NCBI GenBank assembly: GCA_947450695.1
Contig: CANFWV010000022.1
Location: 1 to 46,624, forward strand
Reading direction: 5' to 3'
DNA length: 46,624 nt
Origin: Comamonadaceae bacterium
GTDB taxonomy: Bacteria; Pseudomonadota; Gammaproteobacteria; Burkholderiales; Burkholderiaceae_C
Position 1 is the stretch's first letter; the number at the start of each line of letters is the position of its first letter. Below the pieces are notes generated by a model, which was not told the DNA's origin, searched no databases, and saw nothing but the letters and a program-made list of their open reading frames with translations. Shown one piece after another: positions 35,946-42,595 of the stretch. A program made the translations under genes and the position numbers.

Positions 35946-36993
35946 ATCGCTCCTTGGCGCGACGTGCAAAGGCATTGCTGAAGGTCTTAGCCAAGTCGAT
36001 CTTGTCGGCTTTGATGTCGACAGCGAGACTGGAGAGTGCGCGCAAGGCGGTACGCGGGCCGTTATCGGGCATCAGACCATCGATAGAGATCGACTCCCGT
36101 ACCTGATCAAAAGACGCCAGATACAAAGCCCGGTCACCCAACAGGTAGACGTCAGGCACCGTCTTGATAATGTCCCTTGGACCCGCTGTTTGTAGCCATT
36201 TCAAACCGTGAACGATGCCATTCGCCAAGGCTTGACAAGTATTTGGATTTTTTTGGATGAAGCCGACCGCGCTGTACAAGCAGGTCGAAGGCATTGGGCC
36301 ACCAAACACATCAATCGTGCCTTTCAGAGTTCGAGTCTCGGCGATGATCTTGACATCGCCTTTTTGCTCCAGCATCGTCATCACCGGATCGGTATGACTG
36401 ATGGCATCAATCTGCCCTGAACGCAATGCGGCCAGCGCACTAGCCGTGGAGCCAACTTCCACAAAAGTCACGTCGCTCGGTTTCAAGTCAAAGCGCGCCA
36501 GCACCAGACCAGCGGTGAAGTAACTTGCTGAACCTAGCGTCGCGACCCCCAACTTTTTGCCCTTCAAATCGGCCACATTTTTATAGTGAGGCATGCTGCG
36601 CACCGACACGCCAAATGCGATCTGCGGCGTGCGCGCCTGCATCACAAAAGACTGAAACCACTGATTTTTAGACTGCAGTTCAATCGTTCTGGCAAAGGTG
36701 CCAGAACAGACATCTGCAGCCCCATTGACAACCGCCTGCGACGCACGGGCACCTGTGCCAAAGTCATTGATTTCCAAGTCAAGACCCTCAGCCTTGAAAT
36801 AGCCGAGTTGCTCCGAAATTGTCAACGGCAAATAGCCGAGAGAGGCCTTGCCACCGACGGCCATGACGATCCGCGTGCGCTCCAGCTTGCGCCGACTGCT
36901 CTGTGCTTGTAGGGCAGGCAGGGCCAAAAATGTGGCCAGTGACAGCCCTGCTTTACCAAAATGTCGGCGGGACATCCCGTCTGGTCGCGTCAT
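35935..36993 (-). CDS. NitT/TauT-type ABC substrate-binding protein, orphan
   Basis: A 352-residue periplasmic binding protein on the minus strand. The signal region MSRRHFGKAGLSLATFLALP has twin arginines and may use Tat. The body is of the SsuA/TauA/ThiY type: GYLPLTISEQLGYFKAEGLD, GTGARASQAVVNGAADVCSG, LKGKKLGVATLGSASYF, LRSGQIDAISHTDPVMT. ATG 36993 has AGAGG about seven bases upstream and is kept over the internal ATG at 36975. Such proteins deliver sulfonates, nitriles, pyrimidine precursors or similar organics to an ABC importer. No permease or ATPase gene is adjacent, so it is an orphan here and the ligand is unknown. Confidence 0.85.
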   Translation of the reverse strand: MTRPDGMSRRHFGKAGLSLATFLALPALQAQSSRRKLERTRIVMAVGGKASLGYLPLTISEQLGYFKAEGLDLEINDFGTGARASQAVVNGAADVCSGTFARTIELQSKNQWFQSFVMQARTPQIAFGVSVRSMPHYKNVADLKGKKLGVATLGSASYFTAGLVLARFDLKPSDVTFVEVGSTASALAALRSGQIDAISHTDPVMTMLEQKGDVKIIAETRTLKGTIDVFGGPMPSTCLYSAVGFIQKNPNTCQALANGIVHGLKWLQTAGPRDIIKTVPDVYLLGDRALYLASFDQVRESISIDGLMPDNGPRTALRALSSLAVDIKADKIDLAKTFSNAFARRAKERFKA

Positions 36994-37042
36994 GCGCTAG
37001 CCTCTTAAATTTTTGATGTTGGGGCTAGCGTAACCAGACTGC

Positions 37043-37077
37043 AAAAAACCCGCATCGGGAAGATCCCGTGCGGGTTT
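37043..37077 (-). terminator. Terminator downstream of the MAPEG gene (minus strand)
   Basis: AAACCCGCA (37046-37054) pairs with TGCGGGTTT (37069-37077), and inside it CGGGA pairs with TCCCG, with one bulged T and a three-base loop. Read on the minus strand the hairpin ends in a T6 run (complement of 37043-37048). It closes the leftward dnaX-ybaB-recR-MAPEG series. Confidence 0.85.
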
Positions 37078-37121
37078 GTACTCAATTTATTTTGAAAATA
37101 GCCTGGGGGGCTAAATCCTGC

Positions 37122-37532
37122 TCAGTGAAATCCGGCGAACAAAATGGCGACATTGGCCAGCAAAGCCAACATCCAAATAACGCTCCGCAGATTGGCCGTG
37201 TTGGCGACATACGCGGCGACATAAGCAAGCCGCAGCGTCACGAAGACCAATGCCAACACATCGACCAAGCCCTGCGTCGCCTGCAGCTGATGCGCGATGA
37301 TGACCGCTGCGAAAAAGAATGGCAGTGCCTCGAAGGTGTTGGCTTGGGCGTTGTTGGCTCGCGCCCGCCATTCGGTTTGCCGCAGGAGCCAGTTGCGCGG
37401 GTCGGCGTTGTCGTATCCCCCCTTGCCGGGCGGCGTGCGCATCATGCCGGACTTGGCAATGCCGGCGCAGACCACAGGCAACAAAGCCATGACGAGCACA
37501 CACCAATAAGCGATTGTGAAATTTGGCAACAT
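37122..37532 (-). CDS. MAPEG-family membrane protein
   Basis: A 136-residue protein with four predicted transmembrane helices (IAYWCVLVMALLPVVCAGIA, ALPFFFAAVIIAHQLQ, VDVLALVFVTLRLAYVAAYVA, VIWMLALLANVAILFAGF). Bacterial MAPEG motifs are present: the NARANNAQANTFEALPFF-like segment (here RARANNAQANTFEALPFF) and LRLAYVAAY. MAPEG proteins in eukaryotes are glutathione- or eicosanoid-linked enzymes; bacterial members are mostly uncharacterised. It starts six bases after recR and is followed by a strong terminator, so it is probably the last gene of that transcript. Confidence 0.88.
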   Translation of the reverse strand: MLPNFTIAYWCVLVMALLPVVCAGIAKSGMMRTPPGKGGYDNADPRNWLLRQTEWRARANNAQANTFEALPFFFAAVIIAHQLQATQGLVDVLALVFVTLRLAYVAAYVANTANLRSVIWMLALLANVAILFAGFH

Positions 37533-37538
37533 GATTTT

Positions 37539-38165
37539 CTAACGCCTATCTACAAGTGCATGGGCGATGGTGCCCAAATCGACATATTCGAGCTCGCTGC
37601 CCACCGGCACACCGCGCGCCAACCGCGTGACCTGCACACCACGGCTTTTCAGCGCCTGTGCAATCACGTGGGCGGTGGCCTCGCCTTCTGCTGTGAAATT
37701 GGTCGCCAAAATCACTTCCAGTACCTCGCGCTCAGCCGCTGGCAAGTGTTCACCCTGCGCGTCTCTGGGAACGACGCGGTCAAACAGTTTTTTGAGCCCG
37801 ATCTCGTTTGGCCCAACACCGTCGAGCGGACTCAACTTACCCATCAAAACAAAGTACAAGCCGCGGTAAGCCAGCGTGCGTTCAAGCGCGGCCTGATCAG
37901 CAGGCGTTTCCACCACGCACAGCTGACTGCGGTCGCGCTGCGGGTTTTGGCAGGTGATGCAGACCTCTTGCTCGGTCAGCGTGTTGCAGAGCGTGCAATG
38001 TTTGACGCAGCTCACCGCATGCTCCAACGCCTTGGCAATTTGCAGGGCACCGAGCTTGTCGTTTTGCAGCAAGTGAAAAGCCATGCGAGCTGCTGATTTG
38101 AGGCCAACGCCGGGCAAACGGCGCAAGGCCTGTGTCAAACCTTCGAGTGCAGTCGAATCAGCCAT
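37539..38165 (-). CDS. recR: Recombination mediator protein RecR
   Basis: A 208-residue RecR that works with RecFO in gap repair. An N-terminal HhH region ([20 protein letters not shown]) precedes the zinc finger ([16 protein letters not shown], four cysteines) and the TOPRIM domain ([36 protein letters not shown]). It ends in [28 protein letters not shown] 38165 ([10 protein letters not shown]) is preferred to the upstream GTG 38189, which would add eight non-conserved residues. It lies 57 bp from ybaB in the classical dnaX-ybaB-recR order. Confidence 0.96.
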   Translation of the reverse strand: MADSTALEGLTQALRRLPGVGLKSAARMAFHLLQNDKLGALQIAKALEHAVSCVKHCTLCNTLTEQEVCITCQNPQRDRSQLCVVETPADQAALERTLAYRGLYFVLMGKLSPLDGVGPNEIGLKKLFDRVVPRDAQGEHLPAAEREVLEVILATNFTAEGEATAHVIAQALKSRGVQVTRLARGVPVGSELEYVDLGTIAHALVDRR

Positions 38166-38222
38166 TGGCAATAGGCCTGAACCAGACACACACGGACGGC
38201 ACCAAAGGCCACCAATGAATCA

Positions 38223-38558
38223 TCAGAACGGCAGCTTCATGCCGCCGGGCAGCGCCGGCATGCCAGCGGTGATCTTGCCCATTTTTTCTTGGCTCAGATC
38301 TTCCGCTTTACGCACAGCTGCGTTGAAGGCCGCAGCCACCAAGTCTTCCAGCATGTCTTTGTCATCGGCCACCAGCAAGCTGGCATCGATCTCAACGCGT
38401 TTGACATCATGTTTGCAGGTCATCGTGACCTTGACCAAGCCTGCGCCAGCTTCAGCGGTGACTTCAATGAAGGCCAGCTCATCCTGTGCTTTTTTAAGGT
38501 TGTCCTGCATGGCTTGCGCCTGTTTCATGAGGCCCGCGAGTTGTCCTTTGTTGAACAT
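38223..38558 (-). CDS. YbaB/EbfC-family nucleoid-associated DNA-binding protein
   Basis: A 111-residue small protein of the YbaB/EbfC type. It has the N-terminal [24 protein letters not shown] helix, the [20 protein letters not shown] strand ([21 protein letters not shown]), and the C-terminal [21 protein letters not shown] helix. It binds DNA as a dimer and may affect nucleoid structure or RecFOR function. It sits between dnaX and recR as in most proteobacteria. Confidence 0.94.
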   Translation of the reverse strand: MFNKGQLAGLMKQAQAMQDNLKKAQDELAFIEVTAEAGAGLVKVTMTCKHDVKRVEIDASLLVADDKDMLEDLVAAAFNAAVRKAEDLSQEKMGKITAGMPALPGGMKLPF

Positions 38559-38613
38559 GTTTTGATTCCTTGGTAAATGGAGCTGAGATGTGAGTCTTAA
38601 TTAGGTGTCCGGA

Positions 38614-40434
38614 TCATATCGGCTTGACCACAACTGATGTCGATGTCGGTCCCATTGGACGTATGCTGCCGGGCACAACGCGGGCACCCCATTGGCGCAC
38701 CATGTCTTGCACAAAAGGATCATTTTCAATGACCTCTTCGGCTTGCCGCTGCCGCTCGGTCTGAGCCGCGGTGTTGCGGCGCGCAGGCGTGTCACTCACA
38801 GGACCAACTTCCACCATCAACTGTGTGAGTGCCGGTATAGCCGCTGCATCTGGCTGGGCCGGTAGGCTGTGAATAGCCTGAAGCAGCTTGTCGCAAGCGC
38901 CTGCATTGTTAAGCGACTGGCGCTCGACCCGCAAAGTCCAGACACCCTCGATCTGAGACTGTAATTCAGATTGCAACGCCAGCTCGCGGACCAACGCTGT
39001 GATCAACTCAGCGCTGATCAGCCCTTGCACCAGCGCAGCCCAATGACCGCCTAGCGGCATGCTCAGCGCCGGCATGGGTTTTTCGACACTCACACTGGGA
39101 GCGCTCTGGGTCGGGGTCGGGGTCCTTACAGTCTCTACCCGATTGGCTGGCTCGGCCTCTGTATTCAACAGCACAACAGAAGACATAGCTGCTACCAAGG
39201 GTTGCGTGCTCGGGTAGGACGGCGCAACTGTCACCGGAGTGGAAACCGGCACAGGTGCCGCAAAACGTGGTTCAGTCTGCGGCTTTTTTGGGGGCTCGAC
39301 GGCACCCCGCGCTTCAGCTGTACCCGTCGCGCGCTTGAAAGGCAGCAGTCGCAGCAACACCATGGTCAGCGCCGCGTACTCATCAGGGGCCAGCCCCAAC
39401 TCGCCCCTGCCGTGCAGGCACAAGCTATACAGCAACTGGGTTTCATCAGCCGGTAACAACTGCGCGAGACGCGCGGTTTCAGAAATATCGGGATCGCTCG
39501 CATCGTCACTCGCGCCGATGCCGGGCACCGCCTGCAACACCGCCATGCGCTGCAACACACTGGTCATTTCTTCCAGCGTAGAGGCGGCGCTCAAGCCATT
39601 CAGACGCAATACCTCGGACATCTCGACAATGCTTTTGCCGTCGCCACGCGCTAAGGCATCGAGCAGCTGATACACATAGCTACGGTCAACGCTGCCGAGC
39701 ATCTGCCGAACACCCGCTTCGACCAGCGCGCCCGAGCCGAAGGCAATTGCTTGGTCGGTCAGCGACAGCGCATCGCGCATGGAGCCACGTGCGGCGCGGG
39801 CCAGCAAACGCAGCGCCTGCGGCTCAGCCGCGACGTCCTCGGCAGCCAAAACCTGGACCAAATGCTCCAGAATGGTTTCAGGTGCCATTGGTCGCAAATT
39901 GAATTGCAGACAGCGCGACAGCACCGTGGCGGGAACTTTTTGAGGGTCAGTCGTAGCCAGCACGAACTTGAGGTAAGCCGGCGGCTCTTCCAGCGTCTTC
40001 AACATGGCATTGAAAGCCGTGTTGGTGAGCATGTGAACCTCGTCAATCATGAAGACTTTGAAGCGGCCCACAACGGGCTTGTAAACCGCCTGCTCAAGCA
40101 ACTGGGCGATCTCGTCAACGCCGCGATTCGAGGCCGCATCGAGCTCGGTGTAATCAACAAAACGACCGCTGTCGATGTCGGTGCACGCCTCGCAAACACC
40201 GCAAGGCGTCGCCGTAATGTCACCCGTCCCGTCAGGGCCGGTGCAGTTGAGCGACTTGGCCAAAATTCGCGACACCGTGGTCTTGCCCACTCCGCGCGTG
40301 CCAGTAAATAAATACGCATGGTGCAAGCGTTGCGTGCCCAAGGCATTGCTCAAAGCCTGAACCACATGCGATTGCCCGACCATTTCCGAAAAATTCTTGG
40401 GGCGGTATTTGCGAGCAAGGACAAGGTAAGACAT
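38614..40434 (-). CDS. dnaX: DNA polymerase III subunits gamma and tau
   Basis: A 606-residue clamp-loader ATPase. Walker A GTRGVGKTT is near residues 45-53, the zinc finger is in CTGPDGTGDITATPCGVCEAC, Walker B is VFMIDEVHML, and the sensor-1 region is LKFVLATTDPQKVPATVLSRC. The clamp-loader collar ends near residue 370 (LLRLLPFKRATG). A Pro-rich linker and the tau-specific region that contacts polymerase alpha and DnaB follow. In the linker, codons 382-384 read CCA AAA AAG, containing the slippery heptamer A-AAA-AAG in frame; a -1 shift would add three residues and stop (see the separate entry). Start ATG 40434 (MSYLVLARKYRPKNF) is canonical. It diverges from the SRP RNA gene. Confidence 0.97.
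   Translation of the reverse strand: MSYLVLARKYRPKNFSEMVGQSHVVQALSNALGTQRLHHAYLFTGTRGVGKTTVSRILAKSLNCTGPDGTGDITATPCGVCEACTDIDSGRFVDYTELDAASNRGVDEIAQLLEQAVYKPVVGRFKVFMIDEVHMLTNTAFNAMLKTLEEPPAYLKFVLATTDPQKVPATVLSRCLQFNLRPMAPETILEHLVQVLAAEDVAAEPQALRLLARAARGSMRDALSLTDQAIAFGSGALVEAGVRQMLGSVDRSYVYQLLDALARGDGKSIVEMSEVLRLNGLSAASTLEEMTSVLQRMAVLQAVPGIGASDDASDPDISETARLAQLLPADETQLLYSLCLHGRGELGLAPDEYAALTMVLLRLLPFKRATGTAEARGAVEPPKKPQTEPRFAAPVPVSTPVTVAPSYPSTQPLVAAMSSVVLLNTEAEPANRVETVRTPTPTQSAPSVSVEKPMPALSMPLGGHWAALVQGLISAELITALVRELALQSELQSQIEGVWTLRVERQSLNNAGACDKLLQAIHSLPAQPDAAAIPALTQLMVEVGPVSDTPARRNTAAQTERQRQAEEVIENDPFVQDMVRQWGARVVPGSIRPMGPTSTSVVVKPI
39283..39289 (-). promoter_or_regulatory. Putative programmed -1 ribosomal frameshift site in dnaX
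   Basis: On the minus strand A AAA AAG is in the zero frame (codons CCA-AAA-AAG; AAG is codon 384). After a -1 slip the frame reads GCC GCA GAC TGA, so the short product would be 387 residues against 606 for tau. The bases after the site can form GCCGCA/TGCGGC (6 bp, 15-base loop) and CGGCAC/GTGCCG (6 bp). The first starts at the heptamer itself rather than 5-8 bases away, and no strong upstream Shine-Dalgarno is seen, so efficiency is uncertain. Confidence 0.6.
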
Positions 40435-40464
40435 CGCAGCATTCTAAAGTGCCCGAAAAATCAC

Positions 40465-40480
40465 CCTGCTAATGAGCAGG
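40465..40480. promoter_or_regulatory. Short perfect dyad between dnaX and ffs
   Basis: CCTGCT-AATG-AGCAGG is a six-base-pair perfect dyad in the divergent gap between dnaX (start 40434) and the SRP RNA promoter. It lies just upstream of the presumed ffs -35 element. It could be an operator or an RNA hairpin in the dnaX leader; no T-run follows in either direction. Confidence 0.3.
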
Positions 40481-40486
40481 TTGGTC

Positions 40487-40514
40487 TTTGCGCGCGGGGC
40501 AAGTCCATTACAAT
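40487..40514 (+). promoter_or_regulatory. Candidate sigma-70 promoter of the SRP RNA gene
   Basis: A -10 element TACAAT (40509-40514) lies six bases before the SRP RNA 5' end. A -35-like TTTGCG or TTGCGC (40487-40493) is upstream at 15-16 bases spacing. The -10 is good, the -35 is weak. By position this promoter should drive ffs and, since no terminator follows ffs, also the recombinase gene. Confidence 0.5.
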
Positions 40515-40519
40515 CCAAA

Positions 40520-40618
40520 GTGACGGGCCTCCCCGCATGGTGAAGCGGCCAACCGGGTCAGATGGGGAACCAAGCAGCCCTAACTGTGGAGCCAGTGCCG
40601 GGGGTCGGGCCCGTCACC
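40520..40618 (+). ncRNA. ffs: Signal recognition particle RNA (bacterial small type, 4.5S)
   Basis: A roughly 99-nt SRP RNA. The universally conserved Ffh-binding hairpin is present: GGGTCAG, then TGG-GGAA-CCA (tetraloop GGAA in a short stem), then AGCAGCCC. The ends pair: 5' GTGACGGGCC with 3' GGGCCCGTCAC, closing the rod. It binds Ffh and brings nascent membrane proteins to FtsY. It is upstream of and divergent from dnaX, a common betaproteobacterial place. Oddity: the last 17 bases lie inside the left arm of a 97-bp inverted repeat. The expected T-run after GTCACC is missing here and is found instead at 42058, beyond the recombinase gene. Confidence 0.9.
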
Positions 40619-40698
40619 CTATATGTTTGATACCTAATATCCATGCGGGTTAGACGATACATACATCGTTAAACAGCATGTTTTGTATCACCTGAGTG
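40602..40698 (+). repeat. Left arm of a perfect 97-bp inverted repeat flanking the recombinase gene
   Basis: I compared these 97 bases with 41917-42013 and they are exact reverse complements with no mismatch. The outer 17 bases are the 3' end of the SRP RNA gene (GGTCGGGCCCGTCACC is 40603-40618). The inner end is the GTG start codon of the recombinase (40696-40698). Such exact arms imply recent formation, gene conversion or active maintenance. Confidence 0.95.
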
Positions 40699-41907
40699 TG
40701 TCACGTTGACTCAACGGACGTGACAAACTTGGCAAAAATCATCGGCTTATTTCAGCGGGGTCGGACCTACTATCTGCGGATAGTTCTCCCCCTCAATCAC
40801 CCACTCATTGCGAAATACAAGAGTGGTCGGCACGTGCGTACGTTAGGCATATGTGACTATCGTGATGCTGTCAAACGAGCCACGCTTCTTCGAGCGGAAA
40901 TTCTTTGTGGGTATGTAGCACTTGACCATAAGCAAAATCCCCCCGCCCTACTCCGTGATGTCTACGAACGCTGGTGCAAAGCAAAGCCCAGAACTGAAGA
41001 CAGTGTTGCATGCTGCGGTCGAGCGTTAAGGCATTACGAGGCTCAAACACCGAACCCACCACTGGAACTGCTCACCAGAAACCACGGTGACCAATTTCGT
41101 GGATGGCTTCTTGAGCAAACCACAACATCCAAAACAGCCAGAGACAGGCTCATCTGGATATGTAGCCTACTCAAATACGCTTGTGAAGACCTTGAACTAA
41201 TTCCCAAAAATCCATGGCAAGGACTAGACATCAAGTCGAGGCCTACTCTACGCAGAACTCCATGGGATAAGGAAAATTTGGACAAACTTCTGAGCAATGA
41301 GATTTGGCAATTGGGCTCATTGCCAAAGGACAAAAAAGCAGGTGGTATTGCCATCTATTGGATTCCCCTCCTCGCTCTTTTTACTGGTGCTCGATGTGCG
41401 GAATTGTGTCAACTGGAAACAAAGAACATCCAAGTCATTGACGGTATTCCAGTCATAGTCATTACCGATGGGGGTGAAGGTCAACGATTGAAGACATGGG
41501 ATTCGGAGCGAGTCATCCCCTTACACAGTCGCATCTTGGAGTTGGGATTCATGGACTATGTGGCATCACAAAAAAATCCACTGCTATGGAACGAGTTGAT
41601 ACGGCGAAAGGAACGCCCCGGAGGCATTTTTAGTCAGTACTTTGGAATGCTTCGAAAGCGCCTAGGCATACCGCCACATATCGTGCTTCACAGCTTCAGG
41701 CACCTATTCCGCTCTGAGTTAGTGAGAAAGCAGATTCCTGAACGTACTATCGACTTGCTTCTTGGACATCAAACGACTGGAAGTGTTGGGTCACAGGTGT
41801 ACACACATGTGAACATTAATGACCTGAAATGGGCCGTTGAGCAGTTCCAGCCAGACATCAAAATCCATCGAATAACTGGGATTGATGGGAAGTTGAAAAA
41901 ACCGTAA
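40696..41907 (+). CDS. Tyrosine site-specific recombinase/integrase with full catalytic set
   Basis: A 403-residue phage-type integrase from GTG 40696; GTG 40720 or TTG 40729 are alternatives, and none has a good Shine-Dalgarno. The N-terminal part (GLFQRGRTYYLRIVLPLNHP) resembles the DUF6538-type arm found in many proteobacterial island integrases. A SAM-like core-binding domain follows around residues 85-190 (RDVYERWCKAK, TARDRLIWICSLLKYA). The catalytic domain has Arg233 (FTGARCAELCQL), His332 and Arg335 (LHSFRHLFR), His358 (LLGHQ) and nucleophile Tyr369 (VYTHVN). It appears intact and functional. It sits alone between perfect inverted arms, in the ffs reading direction, and probably depends on ffs readthrough. 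Base use differs from its neighbours, indicating acquisition. Confidence 0.93.
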   Translation: MCHVDSTDVTNLAKIIGLFQRGRTYYLRIVLPLNHPLIAKYKSGRHVRTLGICDYRDAVKRATLLRAEILCGYVALDHKQNPPALLRDVYERWCKAKPRTEDSVACCGRALRHYEAQTPNPPLELLTRNHGDQFRGWLLEQTTTSKTARDRLIWICSLLKYACEDLELIPKNPWQGLDIKSRPTLRRTPWDKENLDKLLSNEIWQLGSLPKDKKAGGIAIYWIPLLALFTGARCAELCQLETKNIQVIDGIPVIVITDGGEGQRLKTWDSERVIPLHSRILELGFMDYVASQKNPLLWNELIRRKERPGGIFSQYFGMLRKRLGIPPHIVLHSFRHLFRSELVRKQIPERTIDLLLGHQTTGSVGSQVYTHVNINDLKWAVEQFQPDIKIHRITGIDGKLKKP

Positions 41908-41916
41908 AAGAACGTT

Positions 41917-42013
41917 CACTCAGGTGATACAAAACATGCTGTTTAACGATGTATGTATCGTCTAACCCGCATGGATATTAGGTATCAAACATATAGGGTG
42001 ACGGGCCCGACCC
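41917..42013 (-). repeat. Right arm of the perfect 97-bp inverted repeat
   Basis: Exact reverse complement of 40602-40698. It begins nine bases after the recombinase stop codon and ends in an inverted copy of the ffs 3' end (GGTGACGGGCCCGACC at 41997-42012). A transcript covering both arms could fold them into a 97-bp double-stranded stem with the recombinase message as the loop. Confidence 0.95.
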
Positions 42014-42063
42014 TTGACAAATCACATGCGTAATTTGTCAAGGTAGGGCTCGTCACCTTTTTT
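41997..42063 (+). terminator. Long imperfect hairpin plus T6 ending the ffs-recombinase unit
   Basis: The inverted ffs end (41997-42013) continues into TTGACAAAT (42014-42022), a ten-base loop, ATTTGTCAA (42033-42041) and the displaced ffs-like end (42042-42057). The two sides pair over about 25 bp with a few mismatches. Six T follow (42058-42063). This is a strong intrinsic terminator by shape, and it contains the T-run that would normally end the SRP RNA. Confidence 0.8.
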
Positions 42064-42274
42064 GAAAACAGTGAATCACGACAAGGACTTAGGGTTTTAT
42101 CGGATCAGCATTCACTGTTTTGTAATACCTGCCTGTGACACATTGCCTCCACGTTAATCAACCAACGTGGAGCGAGCACGGCTGGATTAAGACGTTCTCC
42201 CCACTGACGTCGCCCACCAGTATTTCGCCAAAATCTGGCAGTGCATGGAAGATGTAAGAGCAGATCGAAGGCAC
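42064..42274. other. Non-coding right flank with dyads and a diverged copy of the element arm
   Basis: No gene is seen. AAAACAGTGAAT (42065-42076) is repeated inverted at 42110-42121. CAGCAT followed by TTTTGTAATACCTG (from 42118) resembles the inner part of the left arm, CAGCATG TTTTGTATCACCTG (40681-40694); over 23 aligned bases 18 match. CTCCACGTT/AACGTGGAG (42147-42172) is a nine-base-pair hairpin, similar in shape to TGTCACGT/ACGTGACA (40699-40725) just inside the recombinase start. This looks like a decayed left end of a related element. A 30-codon open stretch ending at about 42287 has no recognisable similarity. Confidence 0.5.
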
Positions 42275-42595
42275 TCACAAAAAAGTTGAAACAGCTTGCA
42301 ATGATTGAATTTGTCTTTTTAATTCTGCGATATGTTCTAAATATTGAATGCAGATGACGACAGAAAACAGATCCAAGTCATAGTCGCTGCGTTGTTTGCA
42401 GGCGCTTTGTAAAAGCGACAATCTATGCGCCGAATAAAAGCTTTCGCTTTCAACGGTGTAATCTGATTTGATCGCACCGTAATCGATTAATTCTTGTGTC
42501 TCTTCAACGCTTAAATGACACAATTTAGCCACTTCCGAGAAAGAGAAGCGTTCCACGGTTTCAATGGCGAGGGCGTCAATGATCTGAAGTGTCAT
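42275..42595 (-). CDS. cbpM: Chaperone modulator CbpM
   Basis: A 106-residue CbpM-family protein (MerR-like helix-turn-helix fold: FSFSEVAKLCHLSVEETQELIDYGAI, then a helical half ending HIAELKRQIQSLQ). CbpM binds the J-domain of CbpA and blocks its co-chaperone and DNA-binding activity. Its start (42595) overlaps the end of cbpA by 20 bp, the usual cbpA-cbpM order. It is the last gene of the leftward pair; no terminator is obvious before the element relic. Confidence 0.88.
   Translation of the reverse strand: MTLQIIDALAIETVERFSFSEVAKLCHLSVEETQELIDYGAIKSDYTVESESFYSAHRLSLLQSACKQRSDYDLDLFSVVICIQYLEHIAELKRQIQSLQAVSTFL

Larger units (their letters stand above)
40603..42057 (+). mobile_element. 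Minimal integrative element in ffs: recombinase gene between 97-bp inverted repeats, att-like direct repeats outside
   Basis: The element is bounded by imperfect direct repeats: GGTCGGGCCCGTCACC at 40603-40618, which is the ffs 3' end, and GGTAGGGCTCGTCACC at 42042-42057 (14 of 16 identical). These look like attL and attR of an integration into ffs in which the element restored the RNA's 3' end. Inside are only the 97-bp inverted arms, one tyrosine recombinase and a hairpin/terminator. The recombinase gene is visibly more AT-rich than the host genes. No cargo, excisionase or replication gene is seen. It could be a complete minimal element or the remnant of a larger island. Confidence 0.65.

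Noticed and set aside
37068..38096. 342-codon plus-strand open frame opposite MAPEG and recR
   Set aside because: It crosses a strong minus-strand terminator and two certain genes; low-complexity His/Gln-rich translation typical of antisense frames.
41997..42063. Reading the long hairpin as a second SRP RNA copy
   Set aside because: The ends resemble ffs termini, but the conserved Ffh-binding domain (GGAA loop, AGCAGCC) is missing, so it is not an SRP RNA.
42190..42290. Short open stretch reading PTDVAHQYFAKIWQCM as a transposase tail
   Set aside because: Only about 30 codons, preceded by an in-frame stop, and no recognisable similarity; recorded only within the relic region.
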